64,000 bases of DNA from RGIG6353 sp964650465 (GCA_964650465.1 CAZYTA010000006.1:11284-75283), one strand, 5' to 3'. Positions 8,426 to 17,527 are shown, counted from the stretch's first letter. Notes: generated from the sequence alone by a model not told the origin. Program-made: numbers and translations.

Positions 8426-11265
8426 TGTTAAAAGAAAAAATTACCGTAAGAGGCGCACGAGAAAACAATCTAAAAAATATAAATGTGGAGATTCCGCGCA
8501 ATAAGCTTGTTGTGTTTACAGGTCTTTCGGGGTCGGGAAAATCTTCGCTTGCTTTTGATACACTTTATGCGGAAGCATACAGACGATTTGTAGAATCTTT
8601 GTCTTCATATGCAAGACAGTTTTTGGGACAGCTTGATAAACCTGATGTTGATTTTATTGACGGACTTTCTCCTGCAATATCAATTGACCAAAAGACAACA
8701 TCTAAAAATCCGCGTTCCACTGTAGGAACGGTTACAGAGATTTATGACTATCTCAGACTGCTTTTTGCAAGTATTGGTATACCGCACTGTCCTGTATGCG
8801 GGAAGGAGATAGTTAAACAGTCGATTGACCAGATAGTTGAAAAGATTTTATCTTACCCCGAAGGTACACGCTTCCAGGTCCTTGCACCCGTAATCAGAGG
8901 AAAAAAAGGATTACACGAAAAGATATTTCATGATGCGTTAAAAAGCGGTTTTGCCCGTGTCAGAGTTGATGGTTTCGTGTATAGTTTGTCTGACAATATA
9001 GAGCTTGACAAGAACAAGAAACATAATATTGAAATAGTAATCGACCGTCTTGTGATGAAAAAGGAAGAAATAACCGCTCGTCTTACTGATTCGGTAGAAA
9101 CAGCATTGTCTTTGTCTGGTGGATTGGTTATTATAGATTTTGTTGATGCTGACGAAAATTCTCCTGAGCGCCAGATATCTTTTTCGGAAAACTTTGCATG
9201 CGATGAACACGATATTAGTATTGGTGAAGTCTTGCCTCGGCTGTTTTCTTTTAACAATCCATATGGCGCCTGTCCTTCTTGTGCAGGACTGGGTACGAAG
9301 AAAACCCTTGCTATTGAAAAAATTATAGGAAATTCCGAGCTTTCTCTTGCTGACGGAGCTATACAAGTAAACGGCTTTAAAAGCCTTGACAAAGATGGTT
9401 GGACAACTCGAATATTTAAAAAGGTCGGAGCATCTCATGGCTTTGATCTTAACACTCCCGTAAAGGATTTTACATCTGATGCAATGCAAGCTATGATGTA
9501 TGGCACAGGTGATGAAACATATGTTATTCCTTATACAAAAGATGGACGAACCAAAAATTATGAAGTAACATTTGACGGTGTGGTTAATATTATCCTGAGG
9601 CGTGTTGAAGAAGGCGGTGGAGATTATTATGATGAGTTCTTCTACGAAGTTGACTGTCCCGATTGTAAAGGTAAGAGACTGAAAAAAGAAGCTCTTTCCA
9701 TTACGGTTTGTAAAAAAAGCATAAGTGACGTTTGTGACCTCAGTATAAGTGATTCTCTTGATTTCTTTAAATCTCTTTCTCTTACAGAAAAGGAAAAATT
9801 TATTTCAAAAGAAATAATAAAAGAAATAATTACAAGACTTGACTTTTTAAAAAGTGTTGGCTTAGAGTATCTATCTCTTTCAAGAAAATCAGCAACATTA
9901 TCCGGAGGAGAAAGTCAGAGAATAAGACTCGCTACACAAATAGGCTCCTCTTTGGTTGGTGTTATGTATATTCTTGACGAGCCCAGCATTGGTTTGCATC
10001 AAAGAGATAACAGTAAGCTTATCGCTACTCTAAAAAAACTGCGAGATGTCGGAAATACAGTTATTGTTGTTGAGCACGACGAGGAAACAATTGAAGCTTC
10101 GGATTTTGTTGTTGATATAGGTCCGGCAGCTGGTGTTCACGGAGGTGAGCTTGTTTTTGCCGGCTCTCCAGAAGAATTAAAAAGATACGATAAATCAATC
10201 ACCGGCAGATATTTATCAGGTAAAGACAAGATTGAAGTTCCCGAAACCAGACGGAAAGGAAACGGTAAAAAGCTTTCAGTGTTTGGTGCACGAGAAAACA
10301 ATTTGAAATCCGTTGATGTCGATATACCTCTTGGCGTATTTACTTGTGTTACAGGTGTTTCCGGTTCAGGTAAGTCATCGCTGATTAATGAAATTGTTTA
10401 CAAAACATTAGCAAGGGATTTGAACAGGGCTTCAATAATTCCCGGCAAGGCTGACAGAATTGAAGGCTCGGAAAATCTCGACAAAATTATTGATATCGAC
10501 CAGTCTCCAATTGGCAGAACACCGCGCTCAAATCCTGCGACTTATACAGGGGTATTTAATCATATTCGAGCTCTGTTTGCTGCATCAAAAGATGCTAAAG
10601 AGAGAGGATTTGGGCAGGATAGATTTTCGTTTAATCTCAAAGGCGGACGATGCGAAGCGTGCGAGGGTGACGGTACAACAAAGATAGAAATGCATTTTCT
10701 TTCGGATGTGTATGTTACATGCGATGTGTGCGGAGGAAAGAGATATAATAGGGAAACCTTGGAAGTAAAATACAAAGGAAAAAGCATTGCCGATGTGCTT
10801 GATATGACAGCTGATGAGGCATGCGATTTCTTTGAAAATGTTCCCCAGGTAAAGAAAAAGATTCAAACGCTTTGCGATGTAGGTCTTGGATATATAAAAC
10901 TCGGTCAATCGTCAACTACTCTTTCAGGTGGTGAAGCTCAGCGTGTAAAGCTTGCCACAGAGCTTTCGAAACCGGGTACAGGAAATACACTTTATGTCCT
11001 TGATGAACCTACCACGGGACTGCATTCCGCAGATGTAAAAATGCTTATCAAAGTTTTGCAAAGACTTGCTGATGCAGGTAACACAGTTGTCGTGATTGAA
11101 CACAATCTTGATTTAATTAAAACTGCAGATTACATTATTGATATGGGCCCCGAAGGCGGAGATAAAGGCGGCACAGTTGTTGCTTTGGGTACGCCTGAGG
11201 AAGTTGCGCGCAATAACGAATCTTATACCGGTGAATATCTTAAGAAAGTTTTAGAAAGGCATTGA
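8425..11265 (+). CDS. uvrA: UvrABC system protein A
   Basis: 946 residues, full length. DNA-damage recognition ATPase of nucleotide excision repair, working as a dimer with UvrB. Two ABC ATPase units are seen: Walker A GLSGSGKSSLAFDT near residue 33 and GVSGSGKSSL near 645. Signature LSGGE occurs twice, with Walker B regions YILDEPSIGL and YVLDEPTTGL. Zinc modules are visible as CPVCGKE, CPSCAG, CPDCKG and CEACEGDG...CDVCGGKR. It is translationally coupled to uvrB (TAATG). Confidence 0.98.
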   Translation: MLKEKITVRGARENNLKNINVEIPRNKLVVFTGLSGSGKSSLAFDTLYAEAYRRFVESLSSYARQFLGQLDKPDVDFIDGLSPAISIDQKTTSKNPRSTVGTVTEIYDYLRLLFASIGIPHCPVCGKEIVKQSIDQIVEKILSYPEGTRFQVLAPVIRGKKGLHEKIFHDALKSGFARVRVDGFVYSLSDNIELDKNKKHNIEIVIDRLVMKKEEITARLTDSVETALSLSGGLVIIDFVDADENSPERQISFSENFACDEHDISIGEVLPRLFSFNNPYGACPSCAGLGTKKTLAIEKIIGNSELSLADGAIQVNGFKSLDKDGWTTRIFKKVGASHGFDLNTPVKDFTSDAMQAMMYGTGDETYVIPYTKDGRTKNYEVTFDGVVNIILRRVEEGGGDYYDEFFYEVDCPDCKGKRLKKEALSITVCKKSISDVCDLSISDSLDFFKSLSLTEKEKFISKEIIKEIITRLDFLKSVGLEYLSLSRKSATLSGGESQRIRLATQIGSSLVGVMYILDEPSIGLHQRDNSKLIATLKKLRDVGNTVIVVEHDEETIEASDFVVDIGPAAGVHGGELVFAGSPEELKRYDKSITGRYLSGKDKIEVPETRRKGNGKKLSVFGARENNLKSVDVDIPLGVFTCVTGVSGSGKSSLINEIVYKTLARDLNRASIIPGKADRIEGSENLDKIIDIDQSPIGRTPRSNPATYTGVFNHIRALFAASKDAKERGFGQDRFSFNLKGGRCEACEGDGTTKIEMHFLSDVYVTCDVCGGKRYNRETLEVKYKGKSIADVLDMTADEACDFFENVPQVKKKIQTLCDVGLGYIKLGQSSTTLSGGEAQRVKLATELSKPGTGNTLYVLDEPTTGLHSADVKMLIKVLQRLADAGNTVVVIEHNLDLIKTADYIIDMGPEGGDKGGTVVALGTPEEVARNNESYTGEYLKKVLERH

Positions 11266-11266
11266 A

Positions 11267-13105
11267 ATGATACGCAAAGATATTGAACGAATATTAAAAG
11301 ATGTAGAAAAACCCGGCAGATATACAGGCGGAGAGCAGGGCGAGATAATAAAGGAAAAATCGTCAATTGATTTGAGAGTAGCTTTTGGCTTTCCTGACCT
11401 TTATGAAATAGGCATGTCCAACCTTGGCATGAAAATACTGTATTCTTGTCTTAATTCTCTTGATAATGTTTGGTGCGAGCGTACTTTTGCTCCTGCCGAA
11501 GATATGGCCCAAAAAATGAAAGAACACGGCATACCTCTTTTTGCACTTGAAAGCGGGGACAGCGTCATTGACTTTGATGTTTTTGCACTTACTGTACAGT
11601 ATGAAGGATTATTTACAAACATACTGTATATGTTAGATATGGCAGGAATTCCTTTTTACGCTAAAGACAGAGATGACAGCTACCCGATAATTTTAGGGGG
11701 CGGTCCCTGTACATATAACCCTGAACCGTTTTGCGAGTTTTTTGATGTACTGTCGATAGGTGAGGGCGAAGAAGCTCTTCCTGAGCTTGCAATACTGTTG
11801 ATAGACTGCAAAAATAAAAAACTCTCAAAAAAAGAAACGCTTTACAGAATAGCCACTGAGCTTGAAGGCTTTTATGTTCCGTCGCTGTATGAATTTGTCT
11901 ACGGTGAAGACGGAAAAATTGCCAATATAATTGTTGGTGAAGGCGTACCGAAAAAAATCAAAAAAAGAATAGTTGAAAATTTTGACGATGCTTTGTATCC
12001 GATCAAGCAGGTCATTCCTTATATTGAAACTGTACACGACAGAGCAACAATTGAAATTTTCAGAGGCTGCATCAGAGGATGCAGATTTTGTCAGGCAGGT
12101 ATGATTTACCGACCTGTTAGAGAACGTTCTCCGGACGTAATTAATTCAATATCTAAAGAAACAATACAAAATTGCGGTTACGAGGAAATTTCAATTTCTT
12201 CTCTCAGTTCAAGTGATTATACTGCACTGCCGGAGCTGACGGATAAGCTCCTCTCGTGGACTAATGACGAAAAAATCAATTTGTCTCTGCCGTCACTTCG
12301 CCTTGACAGCTTTACAAAAGAGCTTATGGACAAAGTTATGAGTCTCAGAAAATCGGGACTTACCTTTGCTGTTGAAGCAGGCACTCAAAGACTTCGTGAT
12401 GTCATTAACAAAGGTGTCACAGAAGAAGATCTCTTTCGTTCGGTTGCGTGGGCTTTTTCAGAGGGTAGAACATCCGTTAAATTGTATTTTATGTCGGGAT
12501 TACCCACCGAAACAGATGAAGATGTAGTAGCCATTGCAGATCTTTCACAAGCGGTTGTAAACTTATTTTATAACTCTCCTGACAAGCCGAAAGGGAAGGG
12601 CGTTACTGTAAACATTAGTGTTTCCTGTTTCGTTCCTAAGCCGTTTACGCCGTTTCAATGGGAACCGCAAGACACGGTTGAAGAGCTGAAAAGAAAACAA
12701 ATGCTGTTAAAGGATAGTATAACAACAAGAAAAATTAACTACACCTGGCATGATGCAAGAGTAAGCTATATTGAAGCGGTTCTTGCAAAAGGTGACAGGA
12801 GACTGTCAAAATCGATTGTTGCCGCATATAATCTTGGGCAAAAATTTGATGCTTGGAGCGAATATTTTAATTTTGACCGTTGGATGCAAGCGTTCAGTGA
12901 TACAGATATTTCTCCGGAGTTCTATGCTAACAGAAAAATGTCATATGATGAAATACTACCATGGGACATTATTGACATTGGTGTTACCAAAGAATTTTTG
13001 ATACGTGAAAGCCGGAAAGCCAACAAGGGAATTGTTACTCCCAATTGCAGAGAAAAATGTTCCGGTTGCGGTGCGTATGGCTGTAACGTAAACAAAGAGA
13101 GGTAG
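11267..13105 (+). CDS. B12-binding-type radical SAM protein (TIGR03960 family)
   Basis: 612 residues, starting 1 base after uvrA. The [4Fe-4S]/SAM motif is CIRGCRFCQAG (C-x3-C-x2-C) at about residue 269. It is preceded by an N-terminal domain of the kind seen in this family (GFPDLYEIGMSNLG, ILGGGPC). A C-terminal Cys cluster CREKCSGCGAYGC could bind a second metal centre. In many Firmicutes this gene is followed, as here, by the DUF2344 gene; elsewhere the pair sits before rng-rplU-rpmA. The exact reaction is not established for the family. Confidence 0.9.
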   Translation: MIRKDIERILKDVEKPGRYTGGEQGEIIKEKSSIDLRVAFGFPDLYEIGMSNLGMKILYSCLNSLDNVWCERTFAPAEDMAQKMKEHGIPLFALESGDSVIDFDVFALTVQYEGLFTNILYMLDMAGIPFYAKDRDDSYPIILGGGPCTYNPEPFCEFFDVLSIGEGEEALPELAILLIDCKNKKLSKKETLYRIATELEGFYVPSLYEFVYGEDGKIANIIVGEGVPKKIKKRIVENFDDALYPIKQVIPYIETVHDRATIEIFRGCIRGCRFCQAGMIYRPVRERSPDVINSISKETIQNCGYEEISISSLSSSDYTALPELTDKLLSWTNDEKINLSLPSLRLDSFTKELMDKVMSLRKSGLTFAVEAGTQRLRDVINKGVTEEDLFRSVAWAFSEGRTSVKLYFMSGLPTETDEDVVAIADLSQAVVNLFYNSPDKPKGKGVTVNISVSCFVPKPFTPFQWEPQDTVEELKRKQMLLKDSITTRKINYTWHDARVSYIEAVLAKGDRRLSKSIVAAYNLGQKFDAWSEYFNFDRWMQAFSDTDISPEFYANRKMSYDEILPWDIIDIGVTKEFLIRESRKANKGIVTPNCREKCSGCGAYGCNVNKER

Positions 13106-13106
13106 A

Positions 13107-13787
13107 ATGATGGAAAATAAAAACATTATACGCCTTAAGTTTACTAAAAAAGGCGGACTAAAATATATTTCTCATCTTGATTTGCAACGTGCTTTAGCTC
13201 GTATTATAAAAAGAAGCCATATACCTATACGGTATACTCAAGGTTTTAATCCTCACCCAAAAATGGTTTTTGGATTGCCACTGAGTGTTGGATGCGAAAG
13301 CGAATGCGAACTTCTTGATGTATATATGATAATGGATGAATCTAAGCCCAATGTACCTTTGTATACCCCTGAAGAATTTAAAGCGACTCTTATTCCTAAC
13401 CTTCCGATAGGTCTGGATTATATAGATGCTTATTATCCCTCTAAGCCGTTCACTTCAATTCAATCTGCCGTTTACAAAGTTACTGTTGATTTGAACACAG
13501 ATGAAAGTATTATAGACGTACTTAAAGAGGCATTTTCACAGCCACTTATTGTATTAAAAAAATCAAAATCGGGTGACAGAGATGTTGATATCAGTGAATT
13601 GATTCATAATGTTGAGTTTTTTCAAAATAATAAAACCGTAATTTTGAATTTAACACTCTCGGCTCAGCAGAATAATTATTTAAATCCCGAGCTCGTAATG
13701 AATGCGTTGAAGAAAAACAGTGTAATAAATTCAGCTATAGATTATTATACTGTATTGAGAACGGAAATTATTTTCTCTGAACAATAA
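13107..13787 (+). CDS. DUF2344 / TIGR03936 family protein
   Basis: 226 residues, partner of the preceding radical SAM protein. The N terminus (IRLKFTKKGGLKYISHLDLQRALARI) and GFNPHPKMVFGLPLSVG are the conserved signatures of the radical-SAM-linked family. Two in-frame ATGs at 13107 and 13110 follow AGAGGTAG. It is probably co-transcribed with uvrB-uvrA and the radical SAM gene. Molecular role unknown; the constant pairing suggests a substrate-binding or RNA-binding helper. Confidence 0.88.
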   Translation: MMENKNIIRLKFTKKGGLKYISHLDLQRALARIIKRSHIPIRYTQGFNPHPKMVFGLPLSVGCESECELLDVYMIMDESKPNVPLYTPEEFKATLIPNLPIGLDYIDAYYPSKPFTSIQSAVYKVTVDLNTDESIIDVLKEAFSQPLIVLKKSKSGDRDVDISELIHNVEFFQNNKTVILNLTLSAQQNNYLNPELVMNALKKNSVINSAIDYYTVLRTEIIFSEQ

Positions 13788-13807
13788 GCGACATTTATTT
13801 CCCATAC

Positions 13808-13836
13808 TTGACAATATTACATGTCTGATATATAAT
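13808..13836 (+). promoter_or_regulatory. Sigma-A-type promoter
   Basis: TTGACA at 13808-13813, 17-base spacer, TATAAT at 13831-13836: an exact consensus match. It should start transcription of the two membrane-linked genes that follow. Confidence 0.8.
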
Positions 13837-13870
13837 ATTGATGTCATTAATTCTATTGAAGAGGTGCAAA

Positions 13871-14827
13871 ATGAAGGATATTATAGTTACTGCCATTACT
13901 GTTTTTTTAGCAGTAGTGCTCATAGTTTTGCTTAATGCTGAAACAGTTAAGACCGACAAATTACAAAAGATGCACAGCGAAATGGAAGTTAAAACAAATG
14001 CGTATTCCTTACAAAAGAAAGAGCTTGAAGATGAACTGGAAGCTCTGCGTGAAGTAAAAGTAGAAAAAGAAACAGGCAAAACAAGCATGATGTTTGTCTT
14101 CACAGAGACCGATGATACGCTGTTTAATGAAATTGTTCCAAAGTTAAACGATATGGGTGTTCCCGCTACTATCTGTATTACAAAGGGGAATTTGCCGAAT
14201 ATATCGCAGGATGAAGGATTATCTCTTTATGAAGTAAATTATTTGCTTAACATCGGTTGGCAAACAGCAATGTATTGGGATGGTACCGAAGAGATAGATA
14301 TGTGGTATCTTGATACTACACGCCTTATGAGCGAGGTTGGTGTTGAAATTCCGAGAGTTCTTTGCATTGATAGCGCTTCTTATGATGCTTCTCTCAATAC
14401 AATATTTGAGAATTTGGGATTTGAACATGTAATTATTATGTTAAATTCGTCGGATACTTCTATTGATACAGAAGCAGAAAACATTAACTTAATCAATGCA
14501 CGTCCTTGGTATACTACAGCAAGCGCAGATCAGCTTTCTTCACTAAAAACCGATAATTCGCAGTTTGCATTTTTAGTTGGTGTTAAAGGCGAAGAACTTG
14601 CATATGAAAGCTCTCAGTTTGATGCTATGCTAAAGCGTGCTGCAGGGCAGCATGACAAATTAGTTATTACTACACCTGACGGAGCTTTGGAGCAAATTAT
14701 CGAAAATCAAGTAGAATATGAGCGTTCGCTTGAGGAATATAATAATAACATTAAACGAATCGAAAACGAAATTGCCGAGATTAACAAAAAAATCGACAGC
14801 ATTTATGATGAATATTTTGCTGAATAA
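13871..14827 (+). CDS. Membrane-anchored NodB-like protein with coiled coils, catalytic residues not evident
   Basis: 318 residues; the ATG at 13871 is chosen over an upstream one because GAGGTG lies 5-6 bases before it. One membrane segment (about residues 4-21) is followed by a charged coiled coil (about 25-60). A globular region follows whose start (TSMMFVFTETDDTLFNEIVPKLNDMG, then VPATICITKG) resembles the polysaccharide-deacetylase NodB fold. The metal-binding H-x3-H motif is not found; the matching stretch reads GWQTAMYWDG. A second coiled coil (about 280-315) ends the protein. It is probably extracellular, non-catalytic and structural, but this is inference. Confidence 0.6.
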   Translation: MKDIIVTAITVFLAVVLIVLLNAETVKTDKLQKMHSEMEVKTNAYSLQKKELEDELEALREVKVEKETGKTSMMFVFTETDDTLFNEIVPKLNDMGVPATICITKGNLPNISQDEGLSLYEVNYLLNIGWQTAMYWDGTEEIDMWYLDTTRLMSEVGVEIPRVLCIDSASYDASLNTIFENLGFEHVIIMLNSSDTSIDTEAENINLINARPWYTTASADQLSSLKTDNSQFAFLVGVKGEELAYESSQFDAMLKRAAGQHDKLVITTPDGALEQIIENQVEYERSLEEYNNNIKRIENEIAEINKKIDSIYDEYFAE

Positions 14828-14847
14828 GTTATTTCGGATTTTGGGTT

Positions 14848-15276
14848 ATGAAATCATCTATAGAGTCGGAACTTAATGAAAACGGTGTTCTTGTTTACAC
14901 CAATACCGGTGACAGTATGCAGCCGTTGATACGTGCTGACGGAGATTTGATTGTTATAAAAAAGCACAACGGACCTGTCAAAAAATATGATATTCCCCTG
15001 TACAAACGTGATAACGGAAAATATGTTTTGCATCGTGTAATGAAAGTCAACAAAGATAAATCATATGTGATGTGCGGCGACAACCGATGCTACAAGGAGT
15101 ATGGAATAACCGATAAAAACATTATTGGAGTACTTTACAGCGTTGTGAGAAACGGAAAAGAATATAAAATGACAGATTTCAAATGTCGTTTGTACTCCCA
15201 TATCTGGTGTGACTTTTTCGTGATTCGTAAGTTTATTATATTGATTCGACATTTTCTTAGAAATAAAAGAAAATAA
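14848..15276 (+). CDS. S24/S26-type signal-peptidase-like serine protease
   Basis: 142 residues. Motif NTGDSMQPLI at residues 20-29 holds the nucleophile serine typical of the S24/S26 clan. The general base region reads YVLHRVM, so His may stand in for Lys, as in the ER/archaeal-type signal peptidases. MCGDNRCYKEYGI and NIIGVLYSVVR complete the fold. There is a hydrophobic, basic C-terminal tail (IRKFIILIRHFLRNKRK) in place of the usual N-terminal anchor. No strong ribosome site is seen before the ATG. It could cleave a specific exported partner, perhaps its upstream neighbour; this is speculation. Confidence 0.65.
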   Translation: MKSSIESELNENGVLVYTNTGDSMQPLIRADGDLIVIKKHNGPVKKYDIPLYKRDNGKYVLHRVMKVNKDKSYVMCGDNRCYKEYGITDKNIIGVLYSVVRNGKEYKMTDFKCRLYSHIWCDFFVIRKFIILIRHFLRNKRK

Positions 15277-15285
15277 ACGATTTTT

Positions 15286-15323
15286 AAAGCCGACAATACC
15301 ATAAGTTTTGTCGGCTTTGTTTG
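15286..15323 (+). terminator. Terminator after the S24/S26-like gene
   Basis: 11-bp perfect stem (15286-15296 with 15308-15318) around an 11-base loop. It is followed by a T-rich stretch interrupted by G, so a moderate terminator. Confidence 0.65.
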
Positions 15324-15350
15324 ATATTTTGGTTTTGTATGCATTTTTGC

Positions 15351-15379
15351 TTGACAAATTGAGGTTTTTTGTGTACAAT
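15351..15379 (+). promoter_or_regulatory. Near-consensus promoter reading antisense into the downstream ATPase gene
   Basis: TTGACA at 15351-15356, 17-base spacer, TACAAT at 15374-15379. Predicted start is at about 15386, just before the stop codon (15390-15392) of the minus-strand ATPase gene. The next plus-strand gene starts only at 16522, so the transcript would run antisense through about 1.1 kb. Confidence 0.6.
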
Positions 15380-15389
15380 ACTAACTGTA

Positions 15390-16454
15390 TCAGATAAATG
15401 CTTTGATGTCTTTTTTCAGAGCATTTATGTTCTCATTAACAATGTCAAAATCAGTATGCTCAAGGTATATGCCTTCAAGTTGCTTGTGAATTAATGCTGC
15501 ATCGGAAAAATTTCGTATTGCTTCATTAGTTAAAGCTTGGGTGCATTTAGATACGAATTTCAATTTTCCTCGGTATTCCGAATTGAATGCTTTGCTTAAA
15601 AACCTTTCACAATTAAAAACTTTATAATCATCATAGTTTATTTCACCGTGCTCTGATGTATTATAATTTACAATACAAGTTGAATAATCCTTCATAAGCA
15701 AAGAATTGGGTGAATAGGGAATAAGAGGATCAAAACTTATACATGTTTCGGTGCCGTACTCTTTGGCTTTTTCGAGAAATCTTTTGTATATTATTTCTTC
15801 GTATCCCTTACCGTTGATTATTATTACTTTGTTTTTTGCCAAAGATTCAAAACCGCCGCTGTTGAATATTCCATTTGGTGTTATTCCTTGAACAAGTCGT
15901 ATTTTACTGCTATAATTTCCAATCGGTTTGAAATTTTGTTTGAAGTATCTGCTGATTGCGGCATCGAGCTTTGGAATATCTGTGTGCTCGGTCAGAATAT
16001 CAATATATTGTGTTTTGATTTCTCCTACAGCTTTTAGATAGGTGTAAGCGTTTTTATAGCAATTTGATTTTTTGCTGTTAAGCTCAATTATTTCTTTTCT
16101 GCGTTTTTGTATACTTGCATTAAGACTTTGACCGTTATCAATTATCATCTCAACTGCACCTGGGTATTTTGCTTCGGTTGCATGCGGCGCAGTACCGTCA
16201 ATGACTGCAATGCTGTCATTAATAATTATACCGTCAAGCGATGCTGTGTCAGATGAGCACAGAAAGTATTCACATTTACAGCTGTTTTCAAATTCTTCTC
16301 CTACTTTCTTTATTGTGCTCGATTTTCCGGTGCCGGGTCCGCCTTTTATTATGTAAATTCGCTTTAATTTATTTGGACTGTATATTGAATCGAAATAACT
16401 TTTGAATCCAAACATACTGTTTGATGATGCAAAGTAGCATGGTTTATTGGTCAT
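15390..16454 (-). CDS. P-loop ATPase of the PRK06851 type
   Basis: 354 residues, ATG preceded by AAAGGGGG. Walker A is GGPGTGKSS at about residues 38-46, soon after the FGFKSYFDSIY segment typical of this clostridial ATPase group. A possible second motif is SIAVIDGTAPH near residue 83, where the D-G-T-A-P-H string is well conserved in this group. The second half also contains a nucleotide-binding-like region (VIIINGKGYEE). Members are annotated only as ATPase or nucleotide kinase; substrate unknown. It is the only minus-strand gene in this part of the window. Confidence 0.75.
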   Translation of the reverse strand: MTNKPCYFASSNSMFGFKSYFDSIYSPNKLKRIYIIKGGPGTGKSSTIKKVGEEFENSCKCEYFLCSSDTASLDGIIINDSIAVIDGTAPHATEAKYPGAVEMIIDNGQSLNASIQKRRKEIIELNSKKSNCYKNAYTYLKAVGEIKTQYIDILTEHTDIPKLDAAISRYFKQNFKPIGNYSSKIRLVQGITPNGIFNSGGFESLAKNKVIIINGKGYEEIIYKRFLEKAKEYGTETCISFDPLIPYSPNSLLMKDYSTCIVNYNTSEHGEINYDDYKVFNCERFLSKAFNSEYRGKLKFVSKCTQALTNEAIRNFSDAALIHKQLEGIYLEHTDFDIVNENINALKKDIKAFI

Positions 16455-16521
16455 TAACTTGCCCCCTTTAACTGTTACCAGTTTATGTGGGAATTAAATT
16501 TTTGCCAAAGAGGTAAATGTT

Positions 16522-17259
16522 ATGAAAGCTATTATTCTTGCAGCAGGCAAGGGAACACGTTTTAACTCAGAGCAGGCAGATTTGCCTAAATCTATGAGAG
16601 AAATTCTCGGAAGACCTATCCTTGATTTTGTACTTGAATCTCTTTCGTTTATTAATACCGAAGATATTTATGCAATTGTAAAATTTAAAAAAGAGAAAAT
16701 CATGTCTGCATTTCCCCAATTACATTATATCGAACAAGGGGATGACGGATACGGAACAGGATATGCAGTTGAGTGCGCTAAAGAGCATTTTTCTGACTAT
16801 GATGGTGATATTGTTGTGATATGCGGTGACACTCCGCTTATTTCACGTGATACAATACAAAATATGATCAAGCTTCATCATCAAGAAAACAATTCCTGTA
16901 CAATTTTATCTTGTACCGGCGAAAAAGGACAGATGCTCGGAAGAATGGTTCGCGACAGCAACGGTAAGCTTACTGCTATTGTAGAAGCAAAGGATTGCTC
17001 AAAGGAACAGTTTGAAAACATATGCGAATATAATGCCGCAACTTACATTTTTAAATCTAAAGACCTTTTCAAAGCCCTTGAAAAAGTTAAAAACAGTAAA
17101 GTGACGAAAGAAAAGTATCTCACTGATGTTCCCGAAATAATGATGTCAGAAGGAAAGAATGTAAACGCATATGTTTCCGAAAAATCGGAAGAGATATTAG
17201 GAGTTAATTCTCCTGCTGACCTTGCTGTTGTGGAGAGTTATCTTTTAAAGAATAATTGA
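16522..17259 (+). CDS. GlmU-like sugar-nucleotide uridylyltransferase domain, stand-alone
   Basis: 245 residues, GAGGTAA before the ATG. It matches the N-terminal pyrophosphorylase domain of GlmU: LAAGKGTRF at residues 6-14, GTGYAVECAK near 78, CGDTPLI near 100, and EKYLTDVPEIM near 195. The left-handed beta-helix acetyltransferase domain that makes full GlmU ~450 residues is absent. The frame closes cleanly, with no trace of a downstream remainder before the tRNA. It probably makes UDP-GlcNAc or a related UDP sugar from the sugar 1-phosphate; acetylation of GlcN-1-P must then be done by another protein. Confidence 0.82.
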   Translation: MKAIILAAGKGTRFNSEQADLPKSMREILGRPILDFVLESLSFINTEDIYAIVKFKKEKIMSAFPQLHYIEQGDDGYGTGYAVECAKEHFSDYDGDIVVICGDTPLISRDTIQNMIKLHHQENNSCTILSCTGEKGQMLGRMVRDSNGKLTAIVEAKDCSKEQFENICEYNAATYIFKSKDLFKALEKVKNSKVTKEKYLTDVPEIMMSEGKNVNAYVSEKSEEILGVNSPADLAVVESYLLKNN

Positions 17260-17266
17260 TTTATTT

Positions 17267-17286
17267 CCGATAAGTTTTCTTATCGG
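17267..17286 (+). repeat. Hairpin between the uridylyltransferase gene and tRNA-Thr
   Basis: 8-bp perfect stem CCGATAAG/CTTATCGG with a TTTT loop, ending 6 bases before the tRNA. No T run follows, so it looks more like a processing or read-through structure than a terminator. Confidence 0.5.
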
Positions 17287-17292
17287 TTATAT

Positions 17293-17368
17293 GCTGGTGT
17301 GGCTCAGTCGGTAGAGCAGCTGATTCGTAATCAGCAGGTCGCGCGTTCAAGTCGCGTCACCAGCTCCA
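17293..17368 (+). tRNA. tRNA-Thr (anticodon CGT), CCA encoded
   Basis: Acceptor stem GCTGGTG/CACCAGC, D arm GGCTCAGTCGGTAGAGC, anticodon arm GCTGA-TTCGTAA-TCAGC giving anticodon CGU (reads ACG, Thr), T arm with GTTCAAGTC. Discriminator T at 17365 followed by encoded CCA at 17366-17368. No separate promoter is obvious between the preceding gene and the tRNA, so read-through from upstream is likely. Confidence 0.97.
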
Positions 17369-17370
17369 GA

Positions 17371-17409
17371 AAAGACCGTCAATCTAAATGAAGATTGACG
17401 GTCTTTTCA
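17371..17409 (+). terminator. Terminator after tRNA-Thr
   Basis: 14-bp perfect stem (17371-17384 with 17393-17406) with an 8-base loop, beginning 2 bases after the CCA end; the 3' arm ends in TTTT. Confidence 0.85.
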
Positions 17410-17449
17410 GTTGAAGTTTAAAAAAATTTTCTCTTATGCTGTAAAACAT

Positions 17450-17478
17450 TTGACTTTATCGAAAATATGTTTTATAAT
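17450..17478 (+). promoter_or_regulatory. Sigma-A-type promoter for the giant helicase-like gene
   Basis: TTGACT at 17450-17455, 17-base spacer, TATAAT at 17473-17478; about 45 bases from the predicted start point to the ATG at 17528. Confidence 0.75.
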
Positions 17479-17527
17479 AAAATGATAATTATTTTCAGAA
17501 AATAGATTAACAACACGGAGTTGCAAA

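Noticed and set aside
8928..9489. Long minus-strand frames inside uvrA and other core genes
   Set aside because: They are shadows of highly conserved genes on the other strand, with no ribosome sites or recognisable products.
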